Made by a program: the position numbers and the translations under genes
Notes under the pieces: generated by a model
What the model was told of the DNA's origin: nothing
Database searches by the model: none
Seen by the model: the letters and a program-made list of their open reading frames with translations, nothing else
NCBI GenBank assembly: GCA_963971305.1
Contig: OZ020308.1
Coordinates: forward strand, 18,199,092 to 18,263,091
DNA length: 64,000 nt
Direction of reading: 5' to 3'
DNA from: Arcuatula senhousia
Lineage: Eukaryota; Mollusca; Bivalvia; Mytilida; Mytilidae
Part shown: one piece after another, positions 36,101 through 45,927 of the stretch
How the letters are laid out: each line of letters starts with the position of its first letter
Position numbering within the stretch: position 1 is the stretch's first letter

Positions 36101-39100
36101 AGCTTAATTAGCTCTACAAAAGTCTTTTTAGGGTCGAAGTTGTCAGATGACCCCTTTAAGGGTTATGGCCCTTTAAAGGTGAAAAATAGTGTTTTTTGCT
36201 TTGGAATGAAAACTATTGCCGATAGACATGATAGAGAAAAGCTTTTTATTGCTTAAACATTCAGCTCATTTATCTATACAAAAGTATTCAAAGGGTTGAC
36301 ATTAAGACCTGGTGAGCGATTCAGGCTCCTGGGAGCCTCTTGTTTATTACGTAGGACAGTAGTGAAAACCTAACAAAATGCCTGAAAATGAAAACTACAA
36401 ACATGTAAATAGACAATGATAAATGTGGTAAAATCATGATTGAAAGTGGTCTTTTAAAAAATTGTCCTAAGAACTGTAATTTATCTAATATTGTTTTGTT
36501 AAATGATATATAAAATCTTGATTTTGCAGGCCTCATTGATCATGTTTGAGCTGGCATGGAAAATGTCTAAAGATACAAATGATTTAGTTTGGTAAGTATG
36601 TTGGTTTATTACGATGTCAGATTGAGAATGGATTATAATATTAAACTGCTAGGTAACTTGAAAGATTAATCTTCAGGAATCAATTTAAACAAAATAAATC
36701 AAACAAATACAAGAAGAAAAGATTACCTTTAAAACCATTAAAATTAAAACCTTTAGCTATAACATGTCTTATGAGCAAATGATTAAATTCTCAAAACTGA
36801 CAATAGCCAAGTTGTTTCCATTGTATGTGTTGTTCTAGTGTAACATGTTTATTAGCATTTAAAGGATTGTTTTTGTGTCCAGGATACATGATGCTGCACT
36901 TCAAAAGAACAGTTGTACACTTAGATTTATAATAATGACAAAGCTAGGATTTTTTTTCAAAAATAAAGATACATGTAACAACAAAATTACTGAACAGGGA
37001 GGGTCAATCTCAAATGTTCAAGAAAGAAGAAAATAAGGAGATTAAATTAATAATAGACCAGGACTGAGTTAACCATCATGTTCTGCAATGTATAACCTGG
37101 TTCATCTGTTTTGTAGGTTAGCTGTTGTTGGTGTAACAGATCAATATGTACATTATAAAACTCCACGAGATAAATATATTGATGATGTAATGACATTACA
37201 GTCGCATGTCTCCAGACATAATCATAGGTATTAATTTTGGTACTTAGAATTGTCTCCCTTGTTGCATATGCCTCACAAACATTTAAGATAAAACCAGGTT
37301 TTCAATTAGCACTGGTCCCTGTTCCAGAACCTTCAATTTATGATTCAGGACCTTTATTATTCTAGTTACAAAAATCCTTGACTTTCATGTATTTACAGTT
37401 ACTCCTGTTGAGGACTTTTAAATAACAACTATTGGACTTTCTACTTAGTCTTACAAAAAGTGATGGACCTTTTGCTCTCAGATGCTAATTTGAACCCTTG
37501 AAAACAAAATCATTTCACTTAGTGTAACTCTCCGGTTAAGTATAGAGAATATTTGGGAAGCTGCCAGTTGAGAAAAAAATCATAACAGTTTTCTCAGATC
37601 AGCACCTACAGTCACAACAAATTTTAATTTGTGAATGTATAGGGGAATCAACAAGGAATTTAAATAGTTGTTTGCTTTGACCCATTTGTAGTGTAGATGA
37701 AAGGAAACTTCATATCACATACAATTGAAATAATGAGCCAATTTTTACACTTTTTAAGCTTTATATGGGCTACCGGTATATGATGTTCATCAATAAAACA
37801 TGTGTAAAATACCTTGCAATTAATTTGGATTCTATGTTTTTGTTTCTTTCAGGGGAGAAGATGAAGATAACATTATATCTATAAACTGTTTAAAAATCGT
37901 ATTTGATGAGGAACTACAATTAACTTTATATAGACATTGGTCTTTGTTTGATAGTTTGTGTCATTCGGTTAATTTAGCTTGTAAATTCAAAGTCTGGACA
38001 TTAAAGGGACAAAAGAGATTACATGAATTTTTAGCAGAAATGGGGTAGGTAGAGAATACATTAATCATTTAAACTAATGTTAAAGAAGGGTTCCAACACA
38101 AAATCATATAGGAACTATTGTTTTTCCCAAAGTCACAGTAATGGTGTCAAGGAGAACTGGCCTGCACCTTATTGTAAGTTCTTCATAGTCATGATAATGA
38201 AAATAATTCATTGAAAATTTACCTCTGAAGGTTTCCACTGTAAACATGCTTTTAAACAAAAATCATCAAAAAATACATATGTATACCAAAGAAAAAACAC
38301 TCATAAAAGCTTAAATACCAATATTTTAATGCCCCATTTACAACAGTAGAGGGGCATATAGTGTTTGGGTCTGTTCCTTCGTCCGTCCGTTTGTCCATCC
38401 CAAATCCCCATATTTCCAAAATCCCACTTACTGACAAATGCCACATCAATCATATTGGTATGGTAGGTGCACCTATCGATGCTAAGCACATGCTTTGGAT
38501 GCTTGATGTGACCTATATTTTCTACATGAATGACCACTTACTGAAGAATGGTTAAAGTCCATTCCCACTTACTTAAATGTGCCACATCAACTATATTGGT
38601 ATGGTAGGTGCACCTAGTGATGCTTAGCACAATGCATACTTCCGATTTTGACTGTGACCTATATTTTCTGCATTAATGACCACTTATAGAAGAATGGTTA
38701 AAGTCCATTCCTTCTTACTGACAAGTGCCATAGCAACCATATTTGTATGGCAGGTGTACCTAGTGATGCTTTAGTGATTGCAGAAAAAATAAATGTTGCG
38801 AGATGGGGCATCATGTCTTTAAGACATATTCTTGTTATATGTAGAAACAAAAACATTGTACCTGTAGGGGCCCACTAGGATTTCCACATTCAATAGTCAT
38901 TTGATTGTTGTTGGGTTTTTTTTGTAGAATGCCTTTAACACAGTGTAAACAAAAGTTTTCTTCGATGGAGTCATCATTACGGCATAATATAAAACAGATG
39001 ATACTAGATCACTTGACTAAATATGGGTAAGATTAACTATGCAATGAAAGAATTTCCCTATTTTTGTCAGACTCTTCACACTTTTTAGCATCAGAATTGT

Positions 39101-42100
39101 TTCTATTTCATAAAACTCATATAATAAACAATGTTTGTAACTCAAAATGTTCATGTTCAAAGGACAAGGTACGGTAAGGCTCTTATTTGGCCCCCTCTAA
39201 AACTGAAAAATAGAAAACTGATCTAGAGAAAAGTCCTTTTGTTATTTATTAAGTCAAATGAATGAAGAAGATAAAACAACTAAATTTATCAGAATTTGTC
39301 ATGTTTATTATTTGAAATTGCTTGTCAAAACATGGTGAATATGTACGATTTCTTTCAAATTCGCGGAAAATGGACAATATTTGGGTAATATTTTCAATTT
39401 TTAGATGCCAGCGACTACTTAGACCACAGTTATTGTTTATGAACTTTAATTTGCACTATAAAATGGTTATAAATCAGTTGAGAAATCCATGGTCTACGTT
39501 GCCGCTGGTCATTAAAAATAACAAAATAAGCATAAAAAATGACATATTTCGACGATTTTGATACTTTTGGACTACTTTAAGCCTCTATAAAATTGAAATT
39601 AGAGTAGAGGATGGAAAATGTTTACCATTGTCAAAAAGTTTAATCATCTTACTTGAAACCTTAATGATATTTAAATCATTTACTTTGGATTTGATTTTCT
39701 TTAAATAGGGGGGCCAAATATGGCCCTTACTGTACCTTGTCCTTTGGTACAGTTATGTCCCTTAGACTTAAAAAGATCAAGTTACTGACAGGGTCTTGGA
39801 ACAGTTACTGAGACTGGCATGATGTTAAAAGTACATGTTATTTTCTATATCTATTATGGTGTATCTGTTCTGTCTACCTTGTTATACAGAAGATTGCAAA
39901 AACTCTCATGAATATCATGAAGATTGAAAAAAGTTACATTCCATATTCTTTTGTTTTTTAATATTCATAATTATCAAAAATTATTTGAGTATCCTATTTC
40001 TTCTTGTACATTGATAATGTAATATTGTCCGTGCAAAGATAGAGATAAATCTTTGGCATTAGTCTGTTAGTCAACACTTTTAAGTACTCGTGAATACACT
40101 TGAAATTCTTGATTTATTTTATTATTTGTCAGGTATCTGTTTCTCAAGGGTGTCAATCAACCAAGAAAATAAGAATCCAATGAAGTGGTTTATTTTACAT
40201 TGATTATCATAGACAAACCACTAAAATTAAAATTTCAACAAATGAGCAATATGTTCTTTTTGGAGTACCCAAGAAAATAATTGAATCTACAGAATATTAT
40301 TTTGCACTATTATCAATTTGAAACAGTTTTTAATTTTAAAGTACCATTGGACAATTATTGTGAAAGGTACATGTGTGTAACTTTGGTTGTAAAAAGCAAG
40401 TCGTGGAACTGACCTGGAACAGCTAAATAAATTATACTTGGTATCTCAATCTGTAATTTCAAATTTGAATTTAGAAAAAAGATTTCAAGCAGTCACACTA
40501 GTGCATGATTTAGTAAAATTACTCTGCAAGTTTATCATATATTTTGTATTTCAGTTTAACAAAGGAGGATGTGGTAATTCCTTCATTCTCTGCTCAATAT
40601 GGATACAAGAATAAACTGTGTGCTGCAGATTATGTACTAGCTTGTGTGGCTACCTTAGAAAACATTGTAGGTATACTATACTTGTCATAAATGATATAAG
40701 TATTTGGGCATTGTGGTAAAAGATTGAAAAGATTTTTTATCGAAAATATTAGAACTACATGTATTGCAAAACTATGAATAAAATGTTTTTAAAAAAAAGA
40801 AATACTACAAAAATATCAAAAGGAAAATGTTTTCCAACACCCAAAATTTCACAAACAATAAAGTTTATTTATACAATGTACATGTATATCTTTTGGAGAA
40901 AACATTTGAATGTATTAATTTGTAAGTCTTTGCTACCTTAACGAACTGTAAGATACACAAAGCGGAATCTGTTAGTATAGTTTCATTTTGTTTGTTTCAG
41001 GATAAACACAAAAGCAGCACAGACAATTTTTTAAATGCTTTGGACATTCTACAGAGGTATTTTTGTATACCACTTTCCTCTTTTTCATCTTTTTAGCATT
41101 TCAATATTAGAATTTTGAATTAAAAGAAACTGATGTGTAATAAAGTGGACTTTAATTATACAAACTTATTTCTCCATCACACTTTTAACTTGTTTATAAC
41201 TAAGCTCATAGGTTACTGATAGGAGGTAGCAAGCTTCATATATATGGACATGATGAACTGTTAGAAACTTTTATGATTAATTTGACATCTACTTCCTGTT
41301 TACTGAAACTTTAAATTTCTCCATCATACCTTGTATTTGCTAATAGCTCAGTTATTGATACTTCTTCTCTTTGAATCCATCAGACATCAACTTCTTATTT
41401 GTTTATTTCACCCCCGGCATAGCTGTGAGAGCAAAGGTTTTATTAATAAGCACCGGTTAACAGATATCTCATTTTGCAAATGACGTTTGAAAATCTTTTT
41501 AGGACCAATGTTGCAGCCTTAGAAAAAGCTGTAGAACTGGCAAAGAAACAGACAAAGGCGATAGTCACTCAGGTCCAGACATTCCTAGACATGCATCAAG
41601 TCATGTCAGCTGGGCCTTTCCTGTATGCCTTCATTCAAGAGGTTTGTTCTTGCAAAAAAAACAGTGAGAATTTTTTTTTTTACAGACAAAGTCTTACATG
41701 TGTTACCACCTTTAAAATCATGTTTCTAAAATACCCTACAGTGATTATTATACTCCCCGCTTGAAAAGTGGGGGGTATAAAGTGATAGGGGTGTTGGTCT
41801 TTCCGTTGCACTTCAAGGTACCCTTCTCTTATCCGCTATTGCTAAACCTTTTGATAGATTTTCATGAAACTTTCACACAATTGTTGTGACTCGTCTGCCC
41901 CACATGTCAGATTAAATTATTTGATATTTTAATGTCGTAAAAACTATTGTATCATTATCTGTTCTGTATAATTGTCTGTTAATCATCATAGTGATTTTTA
42001 ATCAATTAAAAAATACAAAGTGCCATTATTTTTTGCTTTACTAGATCAAATTTTCTAAGTACAGTCTTAAACATTAGTTAAATTTTGTACATGTAGATAC

Positions 42101-44156
42101 AATAAATTATCTTTTCAGGGTACTATGGATGTGAAGTTTTTCTCACGACCCCAATGCCTCATCAGACTGGCTAGGTTTACATTAGAGGCCCACTGCTCTG
42201 TGGTAAGATATACTGTTTTACACCCTTTGAAGCAAAGAAAGAATTATTTGGTAATAGGGGGGCTTTTAAACAATTTTTAGCCAGATTTCACAAAAAAAAA
42301 TAAAAGTAAAAAATCTCTAAGTTATAAAATTGTGAGTGTTGGTTAAGGTAGGCAGTGAAAAATTTTCTGTCAGTTTTCTCAGCAAATACTTGTTAAATAA
42401 TATCTAACCAATTTGAACTTTGACAGATTTTTTTTATATTTGTTTATTCAAATATGAAATGTGCACCTATTTTATTTTCTTCATTTACCAGTCAGGGAGA
42501 TCATCAAAAACAGTTATATTTTTTTTATAACCATTCTAGGTTACTTATTTTTACTTTTTTAGTCAAATTTGAGTTACTTCCCTTGATTTTTTTAATAATG
42601 TAACCAGTTTCAGTTATTTTTCTATTTTCTTACTGAAAATGACTAATTTTACAAAAGTGTAAAATTTTCTTTTAATTCTAATCTTAAATCTAAAGTTTTG
42701 ATCTTAATTGATAGATTATCAATGACTTTACAAGGTTTATTTATTGGAAATCATTATTTAAGCACTGGTGCTGTGATAATGACATTTTAATTTCCCATGG
42801 GCATTATCTTTGAGAGGCTTGCGTACCAATAAGATAAGCTTGCAATTTCAAACTCATAGCTGAACTACACAGTTTAAAGTTCAATTAATGCAGAAAAAAT
42901 TTTGCCTAGTGGGGAAAAATACACTAACTATGAAAATTTGTAGGTTTGAAAGTGATCAATTTAACAAAAGTAACTGAAAATGGTTATCTTTTTAAATTCA
43001 GATAACCTAAATCAGTTATAAAAATTATAACTTATTTTGATGATCTCCCTGACTGTTTACGCATGAATGTATAAACTTTGCCGTTCATTTTGTTTTAGAA
43101 AATATTTATGGTTGAACATGTTGTATATCAAGCTTAGAAGCAATACCAATATTTTTACATGTAGCAGCAGATTGAATTCATTATTTCAGAGTCGTAGTAA
43201 GAAAGCTAAGAGTCTTCCACTGGTCCTTGGTGCTCCTTTAGATGAACAGGGAACCTCCTTGGTGATTGGGATACCACCATTACAGCTGGATGATGAGAGA
43301 AAGAAGTAAGAATTGGATCTAGACATTTATTTTGTTGCCTGTAACCTGTTGCAGCATGAAGGTCACTTTAATGCTATATGTTGTCTTACATATGGTGTAA
43401 AGTGGAGTCATGAAATATCCGCCAATTTTTTTTTCGGAAATTGCATGCCACAGCCTCTTGATATTGATATTTAAGATGAAGTTTTATTCTCTTGTGAAAT
43501 ATGACCTAAGGTTATATATGAATATTATTCCTACCTTGAACAATTAAACTGTCCTCCCTCTACTTTAATTAAATGAAAACTATATACTAATATACAATTT
43601 CTTGCTTGTCTTTTCTAGTTTCTTTGGGAAAGCCTTTGAACAAGCAGCAGTCAGTACAAACAGCAGAACTTTACATGATAGCTTTGATACATATAGTAAG
43701 TACAAATTTCAATAGGAATGTATTAAGTACAATGTAGGTAGCAAAAAAGTACTAATGTGGCAATCAAATATTGTAGTAAAAAACAAAGTCAGTTTCTACA
43801 AAATATTAAAGCACAAAACCTCACAACATTCTAAGTCAGCTCATTAAACAGACCTAAAAACACATCCCACCACATGAGACCTCTACTTGAAGCTCTATCC
43901 CAAATATCAAAAGCCTTGAATCAATAGTAGCTGAGAAATCTGTAACAAAAAGGTGTGACAGATGGACACTGGCATTTCTATGTCCCGGCTCTGCGTTGTG
44001 GCGGGGAACAAAAATGTTTTTGATATGTGCGTAGACTATCTATTTAAAAATTCAAGAAAAATTCTAATTCTATATATTTATTATTTTTCAGTTATGGAAA
44101 TGAAAACAGAAGATAAAAGTAAATTTTTTGATGCCCTAATCAGCCTTCTGAACTAA
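18143..44156 (+). CDS. CDC45: CDC45, CMG helicase subunit / DNA replication initiation factor (18 coding exons, complete)
   Basis: CDC45 joins MCM2-7 and GINS to form the CMG helicase that unwinds DNA at replication forks in the nucleus. Eighteen exons with GT-AG introns and consistent phases sum to 1692 nt: 563 residues plus TAA, against 566 in human. The N terminus [17 protein letters not shown] matches the family. The RecJ/DHH-like core shows [10 protein letters not shown] (D26, D28), [11 protein letters not shown] and [14 protein letters not shown] (D99, H101). An acidic Ser/Asp stretch with a basic KRRR segment follows at about residues 139-176. Then come [55 protein letters not shown], and the terminal [11 protein letters not shown], the family's C-terminal signature. 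The ATG has A at -3. Introns 1 and 4 are large and filled with mobile elements. It is divergent to UFD1. Confidence 0.98.
18619..19463. mobile_element. TIR element with AATTGGGATA sub-repeats in CDC45 intron 1, 5-bp target duplication
   Basis: The left end CAGGTGGGGGGAAACCCCAA and the complement of the right end CAGGTTGGGGGAAACCCCAA pair over about 28 bp. The motif CCCAATTGGGATAT occurs twice near the left end and four to five times near the right. The direct repeat ATACA flanks both sides (18614-18618, 19464-19468). The interior has no convincing protein. Confidence 0.87.
19470..21790. other. CDC45 intron 1, remainder
   Basis: Nothing recognised beyond ordinary AT-rich intron. An open frame at 20509-20943 runs through a CG-richer patch (~20690-20990) but has no domain, and only a weak inverted GCTCCC/GGGAGC feature near its end. 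Confidence 0.5.
21798..21857 (+). CDS. CDC45: CDC45 exon 2 (DxD motif)
   Basis: Acceptor ctattttcag, donor TTACAG|gtacat. It encodes [20 protein letters not shown], with the DHH-superfamily-like DVD. Confidence 0.97.
22359..22451 (+). CDS. CDC45: CDC45 exon 3
   Basis: Acceptor gtatgtag, donor GAAGGG|gtgagg. Starts [20 protein letters not shown]. Confidence 0.97.
22935..23029 (+). CDS. CDC45: CDC45 exon 4
   Basis: Acceptor tatttttag, donor GATAG|gtttgt. It encodes [11 protein letters not shown] and ends in FYVCD with a split Ser codon. It precedes the 8.1-kb intron. Confidence 0.97.
23252..23618 (+). mobile_element. Decayed 'TACCCC' MITE copy in CDC45 intron 4
   Basis: It starts TACCCCGCTACACAAAGTG and ends GGTATCATTTAATGTCC-adjacent sequence, as in the intact copy at 33840-34595. 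The (CCGT)n block is mostly lost. Confidence 0.72.
24172..25843 (+). mobile_element. TIR element carrying a ~182-bp tandem array (about nine units) in CDC45 intron 4
   Basis: TGTCTCGCCTGC at 24172-24183 and GCAGGCGAGACA at 25832-25843 are perfect 12-bp inverted ends. Between them about nine copies of a ~182-bp unit (TTTTTTGTAAGACTTTTGTG, AGCTAGGCATCTGATAT, GACCCCATTTTCACGCTCCA) run head to tail. Variants recur at ~545 bp, that is every third unit. Confidence 0.9.
26377..28812. mobile_element. 2.4-kb near-palindromic element (arms ~1.1 kb) in CDC45 intron 4
   Basis: GAGCCTGTTCATGAGAAAAC at the left end is answered by GTTTTCTCATGAACAGGCTC at the right end. Complementarity continues with scattered mismatches through ~27505 and back from ~27697, leaving a spacer of about 190 bp. 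ATAA flanks both outer ends. Small open frames in both arms are mirror copies of non-coding sequence. It is a foldback-type element or inverted duplication. Confidence 0.92.
29419..30740 (+). mobile_element. Helitron-like satellite carrier, copy in CDC45 intron 4
   Basis: The 5' end is a hairpin, AGCTCACCTGGCC-aaa-GGCCATGTGAGCT, followed by a GTC/CGT microsatellite and a unique block (AACTTCTTCTCCTCTGAAAC, AAAAACATGGCCACC). After that come about six tandem monomers of ~155 bp. The 3' end is CCAGGTGAGCGATTCAGGCTCCTGGGAGCCTCTTG, split here as CCAGGTGAGC (complement of the 5' end) and the hairpin AGGCTCCTGGGAGCCT. The architecture is that of bivalve pearl/MINE elements. Confidence 0.87.
31128..31242 (+). 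CDS. CDC45: CDC45 exon 5
   Basis: Acceptor ccatttcag, donor GATGAC|gtaagt. [11 protein letters not shown] is followed by an acidic [18 protein letters not shown]. Confidence 0.97.
31279..31850. mobile_element. TTAA-flanked MITE in CDC45 intron 5
   Basis: GGTTAGTGAGGACACCTG and CAGGTGTCCTCACTAACC are perfect inverted ends, each bordered by TTAA (31279-31282, 31847-31850). A TTAA duplication suggests piggyBac-type mobilisation, although TTAA may equally be part of the inverted repeat. It is non-coding. Confidence 0.87.
32314..32429 (+). CDS. CDC45: CDC45 exon 6 (acidic/basic linker)
   Basis: Acceptor ttgttttag, donor AATAG|gtcagt. Acidic [13 protein letters not shown], then basic GKRRRF. This is the disordered linker, likely with a nuclear localisation signal. 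Confidence 0.96.
33334..33382 (+). CDS. CDC45: CDC45 exon 7
   Basis: A 49-nt exon, acceptor ccttttag, donor ACTTCT|gtaagt; [16 protein letters not shown]. Confidence 0.95.
33594..36342 (+). mobile_element. Helitron-like satellite carrier with nested insertion, CDC45 intron 7
   Basis: Same termini and layout as 29419-30740: 5' hairpin AGCTCACCTGGCC..., GTC microsatellite, CTTCTCCTCTGAAAC block, tandem ~155-bp monomers, and 3' GGCTCCTGGGAGCCTCTTG. A 'TACCCC' MITE (33840-34595) interrupts it after GACTACTGTTTTTAT. The array has an internal exact-looking duplication with a 465-bp period. Confidence 0.9.
33840..34595 (+). mobile_element. Intact 'TACCCCGCCAC' MITE nested in the satellite carrier
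   Basis: TACCCCGCCAC (33840-33850) and GTGGCGGGGTA (34585-34595) are perfect 11-bp inverted ends. Inside are a (CCGT)n tract at ~33898-33950 and four diverged ~165-bp monomers (CCGACCAATAACTTGAAAAC, AAAATACAGGTCAA, GATAGGCCACTTTGAAAAAT). Confidence 0.9.
36530..36591 (+). CDS. CDC45: CDC45 exon 8
   Basis: Acceptor gattttgcag, donor TTTG|gtaagt. [20 protein letters not shown] plus a split Trp codon. Confidence 0.96.
37117..37227 (+). CDS. CDC45: CDC45 exon 9
   Basis: Acceptor ctgttttgtag, donor CATAG|gtatta. It contains [13 protein letters not shown] and ends with SHVSRHNH plus a split Arg. Confidence 0.96.
37853..38044 (+). CDS. CDC45: CDC45 exon 10
   Basis: The longest coding exon (192 nt): acceptor gtttctttcag, donor ATGGG|gtaggt. 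It contains [14 protein letters not shown] and [13 protein letters not shown]. Confidence 0.97.
38329..38811. mobile_element. MITE with ATGCCCCAT/ATGGGGCAT ends, CDC45 intron 10
   Basis: 9-bp perfect inverted ends, a short GTCCGTCCGT stretch, then about three diverged ~150-bp repeats (ACTTACTGA-, GCCACATCAA-, GGTATGGTAGGTGCACCTA). A fragment of the reverse copy is visible at ~49205-49310. Confidence 0.8.
38928..39026 (+). CDS. CDC45: CDC45 exon 11
   Basis: Acceptor ttttttgtag, donor TATGG|gtaaga. [20 protein letters not shown] matches the PLKQVKQKFQAM region of human. Confidence 0.96.
39159..39746 (-). mobile_element. Second copy of the AAGGACAAGGTAC MITE, CDC45 intron 11
   Basis: CAAAGGACAAGGTACGGTAA at the left and TTACTGTACCTTGTCCTTTG at the right. 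It is inverted relative to the copy at 1974-2561 and similar in length. Confidence 0.87.
40555..40666 (+). CDS. CDC45: CDC45 exon 12
   Basis: Acceptor ttgtatttcag. Donor ATT|gtaggt is chosen over GTAG|gtatac four bases downstream, because only the first keeps exon 13 in the family frame. [17 protein letters not shown]. Confidence 0.95.
41001..41056 (+). CDS. CDC45: CDC45 exon 13
   Basis: Acceptor tttgtttcag, donor CAGAG|gtattt. [18 protein letters not shown]. Confidence 0.95.
41503..41641 (+). CDS. CDC45: CDC45 exon 14
   Basis: Acceptor atctttttag, donor CAAGAG|gtttgt. [12 protein letters not shown] and [12 protein letters not shown]. Confidence 0.97.
42119..42202 (+). CDS. CDC45: CDC45 exon 15
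   Basis: Acceptor tatcttttcag, donor TCTGTG|gtaaga. [20 protein letters not shown], 28 codons in phase 0. Confidence 0.96.
42489..43054. mobile_element. MITE with CAGTCAGGGAGATCATC ends, CDC45 intron 15
   Basis: Perfect 21-bp inverted ends, CAGTCAGGGAGATCATCAAA and complement, are flanked by the direct repeat TTTAC (42484-42488, 43055-43059). Non-coding. Confidence 0.88.
43190..43305 (+). CDS. CDC45: CDC45 exon 16
   Basis: Acceptor ttatttcag, donor AAGAA|gtaaga. [20 protein letters not shown] and a split Asn. Confidence 0.97.
43619..43695 (+). CDS. CDC45: CDC45 exon 17
   Basis: Acceptor gtcttttctag, donor TATA|gtaagt. [10 protein letters not shown]...LHDSFDTY. Confidence 0.97.
44092..44156 (+). 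CDS. CDC45: CDC45 exon 18 (terminal)
   Basis: Acceptor atttttcag. [20 protein letters not shown], then TAA; this is the conserved CDC45 C terminus. Confidence 0.98.
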
Positions 44157-44338
44157 AGAAACATATTTTTGTCATGACTTCTGTGTTTTATCTATTTATT
44201 TGCCTTTTTGTGTACTATCTGACATTATAGAGATGTCATTAAATATTTTATCTTTTGTTTATGTGTCGAAGGTATAAATTTTTGTTATGTTTTAATTTTT
44301 AAAGTTGAAGTAAATTTTTGAAGTCCTCAGAAGTGTGA

Positions 44339-44344
44339 AATAAA
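44339..44344 (+). terminator. CDC45 polyadenylation signal (proximal candidate)
   Basis: AATAAA 183 bp after the stop codon. A second AATAAA at 44664-44669 would give a longer 3' UTR. Which is used cannot be told from sequence. Confidence 0.5.
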
Positions 44345-44669
44345 AGCTGTCCTAATTATGTAAAACATACATTACCATTATCCAAATCTAAAGAATGGAA
44401 TTATAATTGTCTTCTGAAACTAAATACCCAACTCACAAAGTTTTGCAAAATCAGTTTCAAAGCTCATCAATTCTCGTTATAATCTATATAAGGTATTACT
44501 TTAAGTACATTTATTGGGTATTTTGACTACATTATATTTTCTGATGCATTAGATTTAGATTTTTAGTTTGTGTCTATATTTTTGTACATAAATCATTATT
44601 TATAGCCAATATATTTTATTATAAGAATTGTAATTGTACATATGAAAATTGTCATTCAACCAGAATAAA

Positions 44670-45921
44670 AGTACAAGTATAGTTTTTTATTGGATAGAAA
44701 AGGATTTTAGCCCCTTAGTTTTTATTGTGTTGGTGATTTTTCCATTATACATGTACTCTCTTTTGTGAAAGAGGTGGATAAAATGTGATCAACTTGTCCT
44801 TCTGTCAATTCATTCACAATTTATAAACCCTTGTAAGATAAGGTGCTATATTGCAATCTCCTGCAGACTGTGTCTCTGTTGAAACAGATTTCTTGGCTTC
44901 TTATAAAGGGATTTATTTCAAATTTTGTACTTGGCTTTAGCATGATGATTTTTACCATACCTTCTCCATTCCAGGTCAGTCAATACTCTACTTCCTGTTG
45001 ATTTTTATCTATCTTGAGTTATATCTAAGGTCAAGGGTAGGACTCAAGATCCCTCACCTAATAAAACTTGCAACCTTGATCTTTTGAACCCCAAAATAAA
45101 TAGCCTTCTTCTCTGTCTTGTGTGTAAGTTTATGAAATTTTATCAAGGCATTCAATGGTCTTTCTGAAGAAACTAATTCCACTTGAAAAAAATTCTATCA
45201 GTGGGCATGGATTTCTGCAAATGACCATTTAAACCCCAAAATCGGTATGTTATTTTCTTACCTCTTAAGCTAAATGTGTGCAAGTTTCATAAAAAATTTT
45301 CACTAGTTTTTGTGACCTTTTGACCTCACAATTTATGGGGTATTCCTTATTCCCTAAGTTTACTTTTTGAAATTCCATCAAGGCATTCAAATGTTATACT
45401 GCATAAACCAATATCACTTGTGACCTTGGATTTTGACCATTTGTCCTTGATTGTAACATATTTCTCAGCTTCAACTGAAGGGATTAATTTCAATTTAGCA
45501 TGATTGCTCTTTTAAGGTTAATTAACCTTTTACCTCAAGTTTTCCAAAAGCTGAGTGGGGAATGCTTAGCACGAATTAGTGCAAACCATTGTAACAGATT
45601 TCTTAGCCTCTACTGAAAAGATTGATAACATTTGAATACTCTCTGTTTTAAGCTGACTACTGCTATCTTGAGGGTCTCTAATGGAAAAATATCAAATTTC
45701 ATTGGATTGAAATGATTAACTTCAATTATTGACCCAGATATATCACCCTATATTTTAACCCTTGGAAATGTTAGAGAGGAGAAAGAGGGGGGGCTATATT
45801 GTACTATTTTTCGAGCCAAGTTTTTAAGGGTCGCATAGATATTTATTTGTAACAGTTTTATCAGCTTCTACTGAAGAGATTTATTATAAAAGTAGAAGAT
45901 AAAGAGATGTTGAATAAGTGT
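44670..45921. other. Intergenic, nothing recognised
   Basis: Several CTTCTACTGAAG and TTAGC-TCTACTGAA-like phrases recur around 44880, 45470, 45610 and 45870. They suggest a diverged ~140-bp repeat, but no gene or clear element boundary. Confidence 0.5.
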
Positions 45922-45927
45922 ATGCAA

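Noticed and set aside
41474..41764. 96-codon frame over CDC45 exon 14
   Set aside because: Reads through the exon 14 donor into the intron; the coding part is only 41503-41641.
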